A stretch of 60,764 nucleotides of DNA from Candidatus Gastranaerophilales bacterium (GTDB lineage Bacteria; Cyanobacteriota; Vampirovibrionia; Gastranaerophilales; Gastranaerophilaceae), in NCBI GenBank assembly GCA_944324905.1, contig CALUYB010000010.1, positions 1 to 60,764 on the forward strand, read 5' to 3'. Positions 54,326-60,764 of this stretch are shown one piece after another (the stretch's first letter is position 1; the number at the start of each line of letters is the position of its first letter). A model generated the notes under the pieces. That model was not told where the DNA came from, ran no database searches, and saw only the letters and a program-made list of their open reading frames with translations. The position numbers were made by a program, and so were the translations under genes.

Positions 54326-55626
54326 TGTCTGCCGAACTTAAAAAAGTTTATATTGAAACACTTGGCTGTCAGATGAATAAATCTGACAGTGAGCGAATTT
54401 ATGGTATTTTATCCCATTTTAATTATGCTCCTTGTGAAGATGAAAACGAGGCAGACTTTTGCATTGTAAATACTTGTTCAATCAGAAAGCTTTCAGAAGA
54501 TAAAGCTTATTCAAAGCTTGGCGTCTGGGGTAAGATTAAAAAAGAAAGACCCCTTAAAATAGGTATATGTGGTTGTGTCGCACAACAAGAAGGCGAAAAT
54601 CTTTTAAAGCGTTTCCCTTATGTTGATTTGGTTTTTGGAACTCAAAATATATATGAATTACCACAACTTATTAATAACGATGGCAGAATTTGCGCTGTGC
54701 GTGAAAACCCTGTTAAAGAGGATGATTTTAATATAATACGCTCAAAATCTTTAAACGCTTGGTTGCCAATAATTGAAGGTTGTAACAATTTTTGTTCATA
54801 CTGTGTTGTTCCATATACCAGAGGGCGCGAACGTTCAAGAGAGCCTCAAAGAATAATCGATGAAGCTAAAAGTATTTTAAAACAGGGATTTAGAGAAATT
54901 ACTCTGCTTGGTCAAAATGTTGACAGTTATGGTAAAGATTTACCCGAAAAGCCTACACTAGCCTATCTTTTAAGGCAAATCGATGCACTGGAGGGCGATT
55001 TTAGAATACGTTTTACCACATCATATCCTACAGATATTACTGATGAACTTATTGAAACAGTTAAAAATTCTAAAAAAATATGCGAGTGTTTTCACATACC
55101 CATGCAAAGCGGGTCTGACAGGGTGTTAAAAGCGATGAATCGCAGGTACGACAGAAAAACTTACGGTGAAATAGTTAAAAAAATAAGAGATAGCATAAAA
55201 GATGTTACAATTACATCTGATTTTATTGTAGGTTTTCCATCAGAAACTCGTGAAGAATTTGAAATGACACTTAGTGCTTTTGATGAATTTGAGCTTGATT
55301 ATTCAAATACTGCTGCTTATTCACCGCGTCCAAAGACTCCTGCTGCAAAGTGGGTTGATAAATATGTTGATGAAAATGAAAAAAAAGAACGACTTGCTAT
55401 TTTAAATGAAAAAGTTAAAGAAATGTCCTTAAAATCTAATGAAAAGTATGTTGGGCGCGCTCTTGAAGTCCTTGTTGAATCTTTGAAAAATGGTAAATTT
55501 GAAGGTAGAACAAGAAATAATAAAGTTGTACACATTGAAGCCAATGGTATTAATATAGGTGACTTTGTTGATGTAAAAATAACAAAAGCATCAACCTGGT
55601 GTTTGTTTGGTGAATATAAAAATTAA
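54325..55626 (+). CDS. miaB: tRNA-2-methylthio-N6-dimethylallyladenosine synthase MiaB
   Basis: 433 residues. The N-terminal MTTase domain has its three cluster cysteines (ETLGCQMNKSDSE, VNTCSIR, GICGCVAQ). The radical-SAM motif C-x3-C-x2-C appears as CNNFCSYC, followed by VPYTRGRERSR. A C-terminal TRAM domain closes the protein. It adds the methylthio group at A37 of tRNAs reading UNN codons. The motif CNNFCSYCVVPYTRGRE favours MiaB over RimO or MtaB. Cotranscribed with the preceding synthase. Confidence 0.95.
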   Translation: MSAELKKVYIETLGCQMNKSDSERIYGILSHFNYAPCEDENEADFCIVNTCSIRKLSEDKAYSKLGVWGKIKKERPLKIGICGCVAQQEGENLLKRFPYVDLVFGTQNIYELPQLINNDGRICAVRENPVKEDDFNIIRSKSLNAWLPIIEGCNNFCSYCVVPYTRGRERSREPQRIIDEAKSILKQGFREITLLGQNVDSYGKDLPEKPTLAYLLRQIDALEGDFRIRFTTSYPTDITDELIETVKNSKKICECFHIPMQSGSDRVLKAMNRRYDRKTYGEIVKKIRDSIKDVTITSDFIVGFPSETREEFEMTLSAFDEFELDYSNTAAYSPRPKTPAAKWVDKYVDENEKKERLAILNEKVKEMSLKSNEKYVGRALEVLVESLKNGKFEGRTRNNKVVHIEANGINIGDFVDVKITKASTWCLFGEYKN

Positions 55627-55694
55627 TTAGCAATATTTTTTATGCTCTTGTTTTGTACTGATTGTAAAGCAAAAAAAGTATGAAAGGAATGTGT

Positions 55695-56135
55695 ATGAAA
55701 GTTGGTATTCTTGATACTGCCAAAGATATTGTTCAAAGAAAAATAGAAACAAGAAAAACTGCTAAAGCAGCTGTTAATCAATTGATTAGTAAATATGGCA
55801 ATAAAATCGAAGGATATGATGTTTTTACAAATAAAAAAGGTGTTGTATCTGCACTAGGATATGCAAAAGCAGGAAAACCTTATACTCATGCAGTTAGTAT
55901 CAAGCCTGATGGTTCTACAATTGAGAAATTTGTTTCTAAAAATGCAACAAAAGATACTCTTTCTGTTAATTATTTTACCCTTATTCAAGATGCTCTTGGA
56001 AAATATACACTAAAATCAAAAACTGCAAAACACAACATTACCAAGACTGCAGCAAATGCTGACTTTGTAATAAAAAACAATAATAACGACAATATTGTTG
56101 ATATTGTAGATTTTTTAAGTAAAAAAGCAAACTAA
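55695..56135 (+). CDS. Hypothetical lysine-rich protein
   Basis: 146 residues from the ATG at 55695, preceded by AAAGGA; a frame from 55680 would contain that site. It is basic, with alternating helix and strand (GILDTAKDIVQRKIETRK; KIEGYDVFTNKKGVVSALGY). No signal peptide. It stands alone between miaB and the convergent pgi gene, one base from the pgi stop. Function unknown. Confidence 0.65.
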   Translation: MKVGILDTAKDIVQRKIETRKTAKAAVNQLISKYGNKIEGYDVFTNKKGVVSALGYAKAGKPYTHAVSIKPDGSTIEKFVSKNATKDTLSVNYFTLIQDALGKYTLKSKTAKHNITKTAANADFVIKNNNNDNIVDIVDFLSKKAN

Positions 56136-56136
56136 A

Positions 56137-57522
56137 TTAACGATTAATTTTAACCGTTAATTCTTCCCTTGATTCCTCATAGCCTGCGCGACCCATTAGA
56201 GCGTATGTGTAATTTTTTGCTTGCTCCACACCTGGTTGATTAAAGGCATTGATATTGTACAGTTCGCCAATGATTGCCGTTTGCACTTCAAGCATGTAAA
56301 AAAGCTGCGCAAGGCTTCTGGCGTCTACTTTTGGAAGGGTGATAGTTAAGTTTGGACGTTTAAAATCTGTAAGTGCCACAGCAGTAGAATCAGCTTCAGC
56401 GTTGATAAGATTATTTATGGTGTTGCCACCTAAGTAGCCAATTCCTGTGTATTCAAATATTTTTGGTATTTCAAGTGTTGTATCAAATTCGCCGACTCTG
56501 ATGAACGTAATGATTTTATCGTTTTTGCCTTCGTTATAAAGTTGAATTTGCGAGTGTTGGTCAGTAGCACCCAGTGCCTTAATTGGGGTGGGGCCAATAT
56601 TTACCTTGTTGCCATCTCTGTCAACTTCTTTTCCTAATGATTCTGCCCATAATTGCACATACCAGTCTGCAACGTATCTTAGACGACTTGAATATGGCAT
56701 CATAACTGAAATATAGTTGCCCTTTTGAGTATCCATTAAGTAATGAATTAATGCGTTTTGTGCTGCTATATTTTTTCTGATCTCTGTATTTTTTAGCGTT
56801 AAATCCATAACTTTAACGCCTTCCATAATTTCATCGATATCTATACCGACAAGTGCCATAGGCACAAGACCAACTGCTGAAAATACGGAAAATCTTCCGC
56901 CAACATCATCAGGAACTACAAAAGTTTTGTAACCTTCTTCATTTGCAATTTGCCTTAAAATGCCTGATTGTTTATCTGTTGTCGCAACAATGTTTTTTCT
57001 GTAGTCATCACCTAAAAGGTTTTGCATTCTGTCTTTGATTATCATAAACTGCGACATAGTTTCTGCAGTTGAGCCTGATTTTGTAATAACATTTACAAGG
57101 GTCTTTTTTAAATCAAGCATGTCAAGCAATGCATTTATTTGATCGGGGTCAATGTTATCTAAAAAGAAAATTCTGGGCAATCCGCCACGTTCTTCTTTTG
57201 AAAGCATATTCCAATAAGGCTTTAAAAGTGCCTCGCACATTGCAATAGAGCCTAATGCGCTGCCACCAATTCCAAGCACCAAAATATTGTCAAATCTGCC
57301 TTCTACCATTGCGGCATATTCTTTTACATACCAGACGGTTTCTTCGTTGTAGCCTAAGTTCATCCATTGTAGCCACTGACCCGGTTTGTCTTTTCTTAAA
57401 TTTAAATCAAGGATAATGCTGCTGATTTTATTCTCATACTCGTTAAAAGCAGCTTCAAGGTTAAGGCCTCTGTCTTCTCCTAAAATATCTGCACTAACGT
57501 TTCTGTAATTGAATTCTATCAT
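56137..57522 (-). CDS. pgi: Glucose-6-phosphate isomerase
   Basis: 461 residues from the ATG at 57522, with GGAG 5 bases upstream. Signatures: LGIGGSALGS, the phosphate loop TKSGSTAETMSQF, the PDDVGGRFSVFSAVG region and ALGATDQHSQIQLYNEG, which includes the catalytic histidine. It interconverts glucose-6-phosphate and fructose-6-phosphate at the junction of glycolysis with glycogen turnover. The length is that of the shorter bacterial form. Its neighbours are unrelated, so it is a single-gene unit. Confidence 0.95.
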   Translation of the reverse strand: MIEFNYRNVSADILGEDRGLNLEAAFNEYENKISSIILDLNLRKDKPGQWLQWMNLGYNEETVWYVKEYAAMVEGRFDNILVLGIGGSALGSIAMCEALLKPYWNMLSKEERGGLPRIFFLDNIDPDQINALLDMLDLKKTLVNVITKSGSTAETMSQFMIIKDRMQNLLGDDYRKNIVATTDKQSGILRQIANEEGYKTFVVPDDVGGRFSVFSAVGLVPMALVGIDIDEIMEGVKVMDLTLKNTEIRKNIAAQNALIHYLMDTQKGNYISVMMPYSSRLRYVADWYVQLWAESLGKEVDRDGNKVNIGPTPIKALGATDQHSQIQLYNEGKNDKIITFIRVGEFDTTLEIPKIFEYTGIGYLGGNTINNLINAEADSTAVALTDFKRPNLTITLPKVDARSLAQLFYMLEVQTAIIGELYNINAFNQPGVEQAKNYTYALMGRAGYEESREELTVKINR

Positions 57523-57645
57523 TTGCACTCCATTGATTCTTATAGCTATTTTAATTGTACGTGCTGAGAAATTAATGTAAAGGGCTTATTAATATTGCCA
57601 TGGTGCGCAATTTACAAAAGTTATCATTTGCTTTTCTTTAATGTT

Positions 57646-58455
57646 ATGAAAAATAATTTTTACCATGGTTTAAAAGAAAATCTTGAAAATGAGGATTTCA
57701 GCACAAAAAAATGCTCTCTGATGGTTGATGAATATGTAAATTCTTTTAATTGCGAAGGAAATGAGTGTTTAAAGCTTAAAGAAATCAAACTGGGATTTTC
57801 CTATATTTTGCACAAGTACAAGTATGTTTCAAAATTGCAAAAGCAAAATGAAAAAATATTCTCTCAAATTCTCCATGACATAAAAAGTCCCATGCTGAGC
57901 GTTAAATTTGCACTGGAAAATACTAAAAGAGATAACTTAAGTGATGAAATTTACTCTATTAACTTGGGTATATTGCAAATAATACAAGATTTCTTGACCC
58001 TGTACAGCTTTAAAGACGGTTTTAAAAGTGCTGATTTTGAAAAAGTTTTTCCATTACAAATTTTAAAAAATGAAACCAAAATGTATGCGCCTTTGTTTAG
58101 GCAAAAAGGGTTAAAGCTGATTTTTGCCGGTATGGATCATTTGTTTGTTCATTCTTATGGGGCGATTTTATCAAGAATTATTTCAAATTTAATTTCAAAT
58201 GCAATAAAATATGCGCCTAAAAAAAGTAATATTGTTTTCAACGTTATTGATGATGAAAATAATATTGTTATTACTATTAGTAATGAGGTTCAAAATAAAA
58301 TCGTGTCTGATGAGTCGTCTTATGGGCTTGGTTTGTTCATAACAAAAAGACTTGCAAGGCGCATAAATGCTCATCTTGACATGAAAAAAAATAAAGATAG
58401 AATGACTTTTGAGCTAAAAATTCCTAAAATTGACCATCTAAATCGTGTACGGTAA
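57646..58455 (+). CDS. Soluble sensor histidine kinase
   Basis: 269 residues from the ATG at 57646; a TTG at 57595 is also open, and no clear ribosome-binding site decides. There is no transmembrane helix. After about 85 helical residues comes the H box ILHDIKSPML with the phospho-accepting histidine, then the HATPase domain with the N box RIISNLISNAIKYAPKK and the G2 box SSYGLGLFITKRLARR. A short DxGxG region is weak (TISNEVQNK). It should autophosphorylate and pass phosphate to a response regulator, none of which is nearby. It overlaps the convergent next gene by 32 bases. Confidence 0.85.
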   Translation: MKNNFYHGLKENLENEDFSTKKCSLMVDEYVNSFNCEGNECLKLKEIKLGFSYILHKYKYVSKLQKQNEKIFSQILHDIKSPMLSVKFALENTKRDNLSDEIYSINLGILQIIQDFLTLYSFKDGFKSADFEKVFPLQILKNETKMYAPLFRQKGLKLIFAGMDHLFVHSYGAILSRIISNLISNAIKYAPKKSNIVFNVIDDENNIVITISNEVQNKIVSDESSYGLGLFITKRLARRINAHLDMKKNKDRMTFELKIPKIDHLNRVR

Positions 58456-58693
58456 TTTTTGCAGACATTTCAGCAATTACGCGCGAAATCTCAAAGCCGC
58501 TAATCATAACCTCAAGTATTAGCTGAGAGTTGATAAGCACAGTTTCGGTGTATTCCATTGAATCCATATCTAAAATATCAAATTCAATAAAATCATCACC
58601 TACGTATTTGATTTTGCCAAATTCCGCGTCTGTTGCCCATCTTAAAAATACTACGGCCTTTTCCAGTGCTTTTAGTTTTTGTATCATCCTCAT
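58424..58693 (-). CDS. Small conserved-looking protein, unknown
   Basis: 89 residues, beta-rich in the middle (AEFGKIKYVGDDFIEFDILDM) with helical ends, resembling a small barrel. No signal peptide. Two closely spaced ATG codons (58693 and 58687) compete; no ribosome-binding site decides. It overlaps the kinase end by 32 bases and is divergent from the lipoyl gene. Function unknown. Confidence 0.55.
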   Translation of the reverse strand: MRMIQKLKALEKAVVFLRWATDAEFGKIKYVGDDFIEFDILDMDSMEYTETVLINSQLILEVMISGFEISRVIAEMSAKITVHDLDGQF

Positions 58694-58704
58694 ATTTACA
58701 TGAT

Positions 58705-59379
58705 ATGATTATTTTTGTGAATGTCAATTTTATAAATGATGATTGTAACATTGTAAATTCTGGCAAGGTCAATATGGAGCTTGACCTAAATATGCTTGAG
58801 CAGGCTATTGAAGCAAATTCTAAAGACGCTTTTGTCAGGTTTTATAATTGGTCGCCAAAGTGTATAAGCCTTGGTAAAAATCAACCCTTTGAAGAATTTT
58901 ATAATGATTTAGGAATTGATATTGTAAGGCGCCCCACAGGCGGCAGAGCACTCTTGCACGATAAGGAGCTTACTTACTGTTTTGTTTCCCCAATTAAAAG
59001 GGGACAAAGTATTATTGAATCTTATAAAGAAATTTCTGACGCTTTAATTTTGGGATTTAAAAATCTTGGTATTGAGCTAAACTACTCAGGTGAGCGCCCA
59101 AAAAATTTAAGATATTGTATGAACATTTCATGCGGTGCTGATGTTAGTTATATGGGCAGAAAGCTAATTGGTTCGGCGCAATTTCGCTCAAGAGGGTATC
59201 TTTTGCAGCATGGGTCAATTTTGTACGATTTGGATTTTGATTTAGTTGAAAAAATTTTTAAGCAAAAGGTTGAGAAAAATTCAATTACAACGCTAAATGA
59301 AATTGTTAAAAATTTATCTCAAGATGACTTAATTCAGGTATTGAAAGCTGGTTTTAGGGAAAAATTTGAAATATCTTGA
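58705..59379 (+). CDS. lipM: Lipoate/octanoate transferase, LipM-like
   Basis: 224 residues from the ATG at 58705, chosen because earlier in-frame starts run into the divergent gene. The cofactor transferase fold shows RRPTGGRALLHDKELTY, a cysteine before the lysine motif (SCGADVSYMGRKLIGSAQ) and LLQHGSILYDLD. This order matches LipM octanoyl transferases of Gram-positive bacteria, which use that cysteine; lipoate-protein ligase LplA is the alternative. It would attach octanoate from acyl carrier protein to lipoyl domains such as GcvH. The rplU promoter overlaps its stop codon. Confidence 0.75.
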   Translation: MIIFVNVNFINDDCNIVNSGKVNMELDLNMLEQAIEANSKDAFVRFYNWSPKCISLGKNQPFEEFYNDLGIDIVRRPTGGRALLHDKELTYCFVSPIKRGQSIIESYKEISDALILGFKNLGIELNYSGERPKNLRYCMNISCGADVSYMGRKLIGSAQFRSRGYLLQHGSILYDLDFDLVEKIFKQKVEKNSITTLNEIVKNLSQDDLIQVLKAGFREKFEIS

Positions 59380-59404
59380 CACTTAATTTTGTTCAGGTTA
59401 TAGT
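59376..59404 (+). promoter_or_regulatory. Promoter of rplU-rpmA
   Basis: Near-consensus: TTGACA at 59376-59381, 17-base spacer, TATAGT at 59399-59404. Transcription should begin near 59411. The -35 box overlaps the lipM stop codon. Confidence 0.8.
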
Positions 59405-59422
59405 ATTTCTTGCAGATAGGTT

Positions 59423-59453
59423 GGTCGCGTCTAAATGCTTATAAGCTGCGACT
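59423..59453 (+). promoter_or_regulatory. Hairpin in the rplU leader, possible L21-type control element
   Basis: In the 65-base leader, GGTCGC (59423-59428) pairs with GCGACT (59448-59453), enclosing a smaller palindrome GCTTATAAGC. AAAGGA for rplU follows. Autoregulatory L21 leaders are known in Bacillus; this may be an analogue, inferred only from position and pairing. Confidence 0.35.
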
Positions 59454-59476
59454 CCTCAAAATTGAAAGGACAGAAA

Positions 59477-59830
59477 ATGTACGCTATAGTCGAAACAGGC
59501 GGCAAACAGTACAAACTAGAAGAAGGCAAATACACTGATATAGAATTATTAGATGCTGATGCTGATTCAAAAGTTGTATTTGATAAAGTCGTAATGCTGG
59601 TTAACGGCAAAAAATCAAAAGTTGGTCAGCCATATGTAGAAAATGCTACAGTTGATGGCACAATTGTTAAACATGACAAAGCTAAAAAAGTGATTGTTTA
59701 CAAACAACGTCCTAAAAAAGGATACAGAAAAAAACAAGGTCACAGACAACAATTTACAAGAGTAATGATTAATAAAATCAATACAAAAGCAGGCAAAACA
59801 AAAGCTGCTGAATCCGAAGGAGAAGAATAA
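59477..59830 (+). CDS. rplU: 50S ribosomal protein L21
   Basis: 117 residues from the ATG at 59477 (AAAGGA upstream), giving the normal start [17 protein letters not shown]. The [14 protein letters not shown] segment is the family signature. It binds 23S rRNA. The stop codon overlaps the rpmA start by one base. Confidence 0.97.
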   Translation: MYAIVETGGKQYKLEEGKYTDIELLDADADSKVVFDKVVMLVNGKKSKVGQPYVENATVDGTIVKHDKAKKVIVYKQRPKKGYRKKQGHRQQFTRVMINKINTKAGKTKAAESEGEE

Positions 59831-60087
59831 TGGCACATAAGAAGGGCGTAGGTTCATCCAAAAACGGACGCGATAGCGAAAGTAAGAGATTAGGCGTTAA
59901 AAAATTTGCCAATGAAAATGTGCTTGCAGGAAATATCCTTGTTAGACAACGTGGCACAAAAATTCACCCTGGCGTGAATGTTGGTAGAGGTTCTGATGAT
60001 ACACTTTTTGCTATGATTGATGGCGTAGTTAAGTTTGAACCATACAGAAGAACAAGAAAACAAGTTAGCGTTTACGCTGCTGAATAA
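59830..60087 (+). CDS. rpmA: 50S ribosomal protein L27
   Basis: 85 residues. It begins [19 protein letters not shown] directly, without the cleavable N-terminal extension found in Firmicutes. [16 protein letters not shown] is the family signature. L27 reaches towards the peptidyl transferase centre. Cotranscribed with rplU; the usual partner obgE does not follow. Confidence 0.97.
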   Translation: MAHKKGVGSSKNGRDSESKRLGVKKFANENVLAGNILVRQRGTKIHPGVNVGRGSDDTLFAMIDGVVKFEPYRRTRKQVSVYAAE

Positions 60088-60283
60088 TTGAAAATTGAAT
60101 AATGGATGGGGGCGTAGCTCACTTGCCGAGGTTAACGAGGCAAAGCGGCTTGTCCGCAAAGTTAACCAGCTGAGCCTCTGTCGAAATTGAAAATTGAATA
60201 ATGGATGGGGGCGTAGCTCACTTGCCGAGGTTAACGAGGCAAAGCGGCTTGTCCGCAAAGTTAACCAGCTGAGCCTCTGTCGA
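60086..60283. repeat. Tandem 99-bp repeat derived in part from tRNA-Asp
   Basis: Two complete copies (60086-60184 and 60185-60283), followed by the first 36 bases of a third that runs into the tRNA. Each copy carries the first 14 bases of tRNA-Asp in sense (GGGGGCGTAGCTCA) and, 45 bases later, a piece of its D arm in antisense (TTAACCAGCTGAGC). The copies can fold into a long stem: GCTCA with TGAGC outside, GGTTAAC with GTTAACC inside, and GCGG / CCGC at the tip. Confidence 0.85.
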
Positions 60284-60305
60284 AATTGAAAATTGAATAA
60301 TGGAT

Positions 60306-60382
60306 GGGGGCGTAGCTCAGCTGGTTAGAGTGCTTGCCTGTCACGCAAGAGGTCGCGGGTTCGATACCCGTCGTCCCCGCCA
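60306..60382 (+). tRNA. tRNA-Asp (GTC)
   Basis: 77 bases including encoded CCA. The acceptor GGGGGCG pairs with CGTCCCC (one G-T pair), the anticodon loop is CTGTCAC (anticodon GTC), and the T loop is TTCGATA. The discriminator is G, as expected for aspartate. Its 5-prime end is embedded in the repeat family upstream. It probably depends on read-through from rpmA or a promoter within the repeats. Confidence 0.95.
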
Positions 60383-60393
60383 TTTTTAAAATT

Positions 60394-60415
60394 AGCACCT
60401 TCGGGTGCTTTTTTT
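60394..60415 (+). terminator. Terminator of tRNA-Asp
   Basis: A 6-bp stem AGCACC / GGTGCT with a TTCG tetraloop followed by seven T bases. Confidence 0.9.
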
Positions 60416-60764
60416 ATGCTCTCTGTGTAATTAAACGACCAGTTTGAGAAGTGCGGATGGTTTGAGAATTTTGGAGAGCCCGCTCTGCGAGGGCGTTTTC
60501 AGGTCGGAAAATTATGTTTTCCAAAAAAATCAAACTACCAAATTGGACTTTTTTCGGTCTGTACGGGTAGTTTGATTTTTCCTTGATATAGCTGAGTTTA
60601 GCACCGTTTTTAAGTTGTACGGTTAGTTTGATTATTTTGGTAAGGTCCAGTTGTGCAAGAAACTAAAAAATTAACATTAAATTTCAGAAAATTTAACACA
60701 AGGTTTTGGAAATTTCTAAAATTATTAAAATTAAAAATATATCAATTTGAATAAAATATGTTAA
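60416..60764. other. Gene-free tail with a long inverted repeat
   Basis: No coding frame of note. A 15-bp perfect inverted repeat (60525-60539 AAAAATCAAACTACC and 60566-60580) has a 26-base loop. The motif GGTAGTTTGA recurs in variants at about 60429, 60459 and 60624. A weaker GCCC / GGGC hairpin lies at 60478-60494 followed by GTTTTC. The last 100 bases are A/T-rich. A small RNA or the edge of a repeat element is possible; nothing firmer can be said. Confidence 0.5.

Noticed and set aside
59890-60258. Minus-strand frame over rpmA and the tandem repeats
   Set aside because: Antisense to a ribosomal protein gene and built from the 99-bp repeat (LTSASELRPHPLFNF twice).

Overview
The window is AT-rich and gene-dense, with mostly short intergenic gaps. 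It looks chromosomal rather than plasmid or phage. Housekeeping genes include recF, leuS, rpsT, rpmE, thyX, prfA, miaB, pgi, rplU, rpmA, tRNA-Cys and tRNA-Asp. A [FeFe]-hydrogenase maturation GTPase (HydF) implies an anaerobic fermenter. The envelope genes (RND-TolC efflux, prepilin-like proteins, lytic transglycosylase) imply a diderm. Together with several abundant-looking proteins of no recognised family, I infer a gut-type non-photosynthetic relative of Cyanobacteria (Gastranaerophilales / Vampirovibrionia). That placement is inference; no photosynthesis gene and no 16S rRNA is present.

Layout. 1-540: tandem and palindromic repeats. 0.55-6.8 kb: rqcP and a PfkB kinase diverging from recF, then a large Ca-loop/coiled-coil protein, a secreted glycine-zipper protein and a PilZ protein. 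6.8-7.8 kb: a possible small RNA and a second repeat cluster. 7.8-10.6 kb: a PAS protein with a degenerate histidine-kinase module and a MalK-type ATPase. 10.7-17 kb: a complete tripartite RND efflux operon. 17-24 kb: an ABC exporter, a GH57 enzyme and a NagA-like deacetylase. 24.2-27 kb: a four-gene block of unrecognised, probably structural proteins. 27-34.4 kb: leuS and two giant paralogous prepilin-like, glycine-rich proteins with a DUF1566/C-type-lectin-like domain. 34.5-38 kb: rpsT and a pgpH-ybeY-dgkA operon. 38-44.2 kb: a secreted GH13 enzyme, hydF, a ribbon-helix-helix protein, a TOPRIM protein, a papain-like protein and a LOG-like protein. 44.2-48.6 kb: tRNA-Cys, rpmE, thyX-prfA and a lytic transglycosylase. 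48.6-60.1 kb: a HEAT-repeat protein, malQ, an IPMS/homocitrate-synthase-like gene with miaB, pgi, a soluble histidine kinase, lipM and rplU-rpmA. 60.1-60.8 kb: odd tandem repeats before tRNA-Asp, then a gene-free tail.

Functional themes. Alpha-glucan metabolism recurs at separated sites (GH57, GH13, malQ, pgi, a MalK-type ATPase). Signalling is represented by a c-di-GMP receptor (PilZ), a c-di-AMP phosphodiesterase (PgpH), one intact kinase and one degenerate kinase. Several genes have a -10 box placed so that the transcript would begin at or within a few bases of the start codon and have no Shine-Dalgarno sequence, whereas most others have a good AGGAG-type site. Leaderless translation is therefore probably used alongside the normal route.

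The most interesting candidate is the pair of prepilin-lectin genes. Their flanks are almost identical, but the lectin core differs sharply. In the upstream gene the core is a GC-rich island full of TAC, AGC, GAC and CGC codons, as expected for the variable region of a diversity-generating retroelement. No reverse transcriptase or template repeat is in the window, so this would have to act from elsewhere in the genome.
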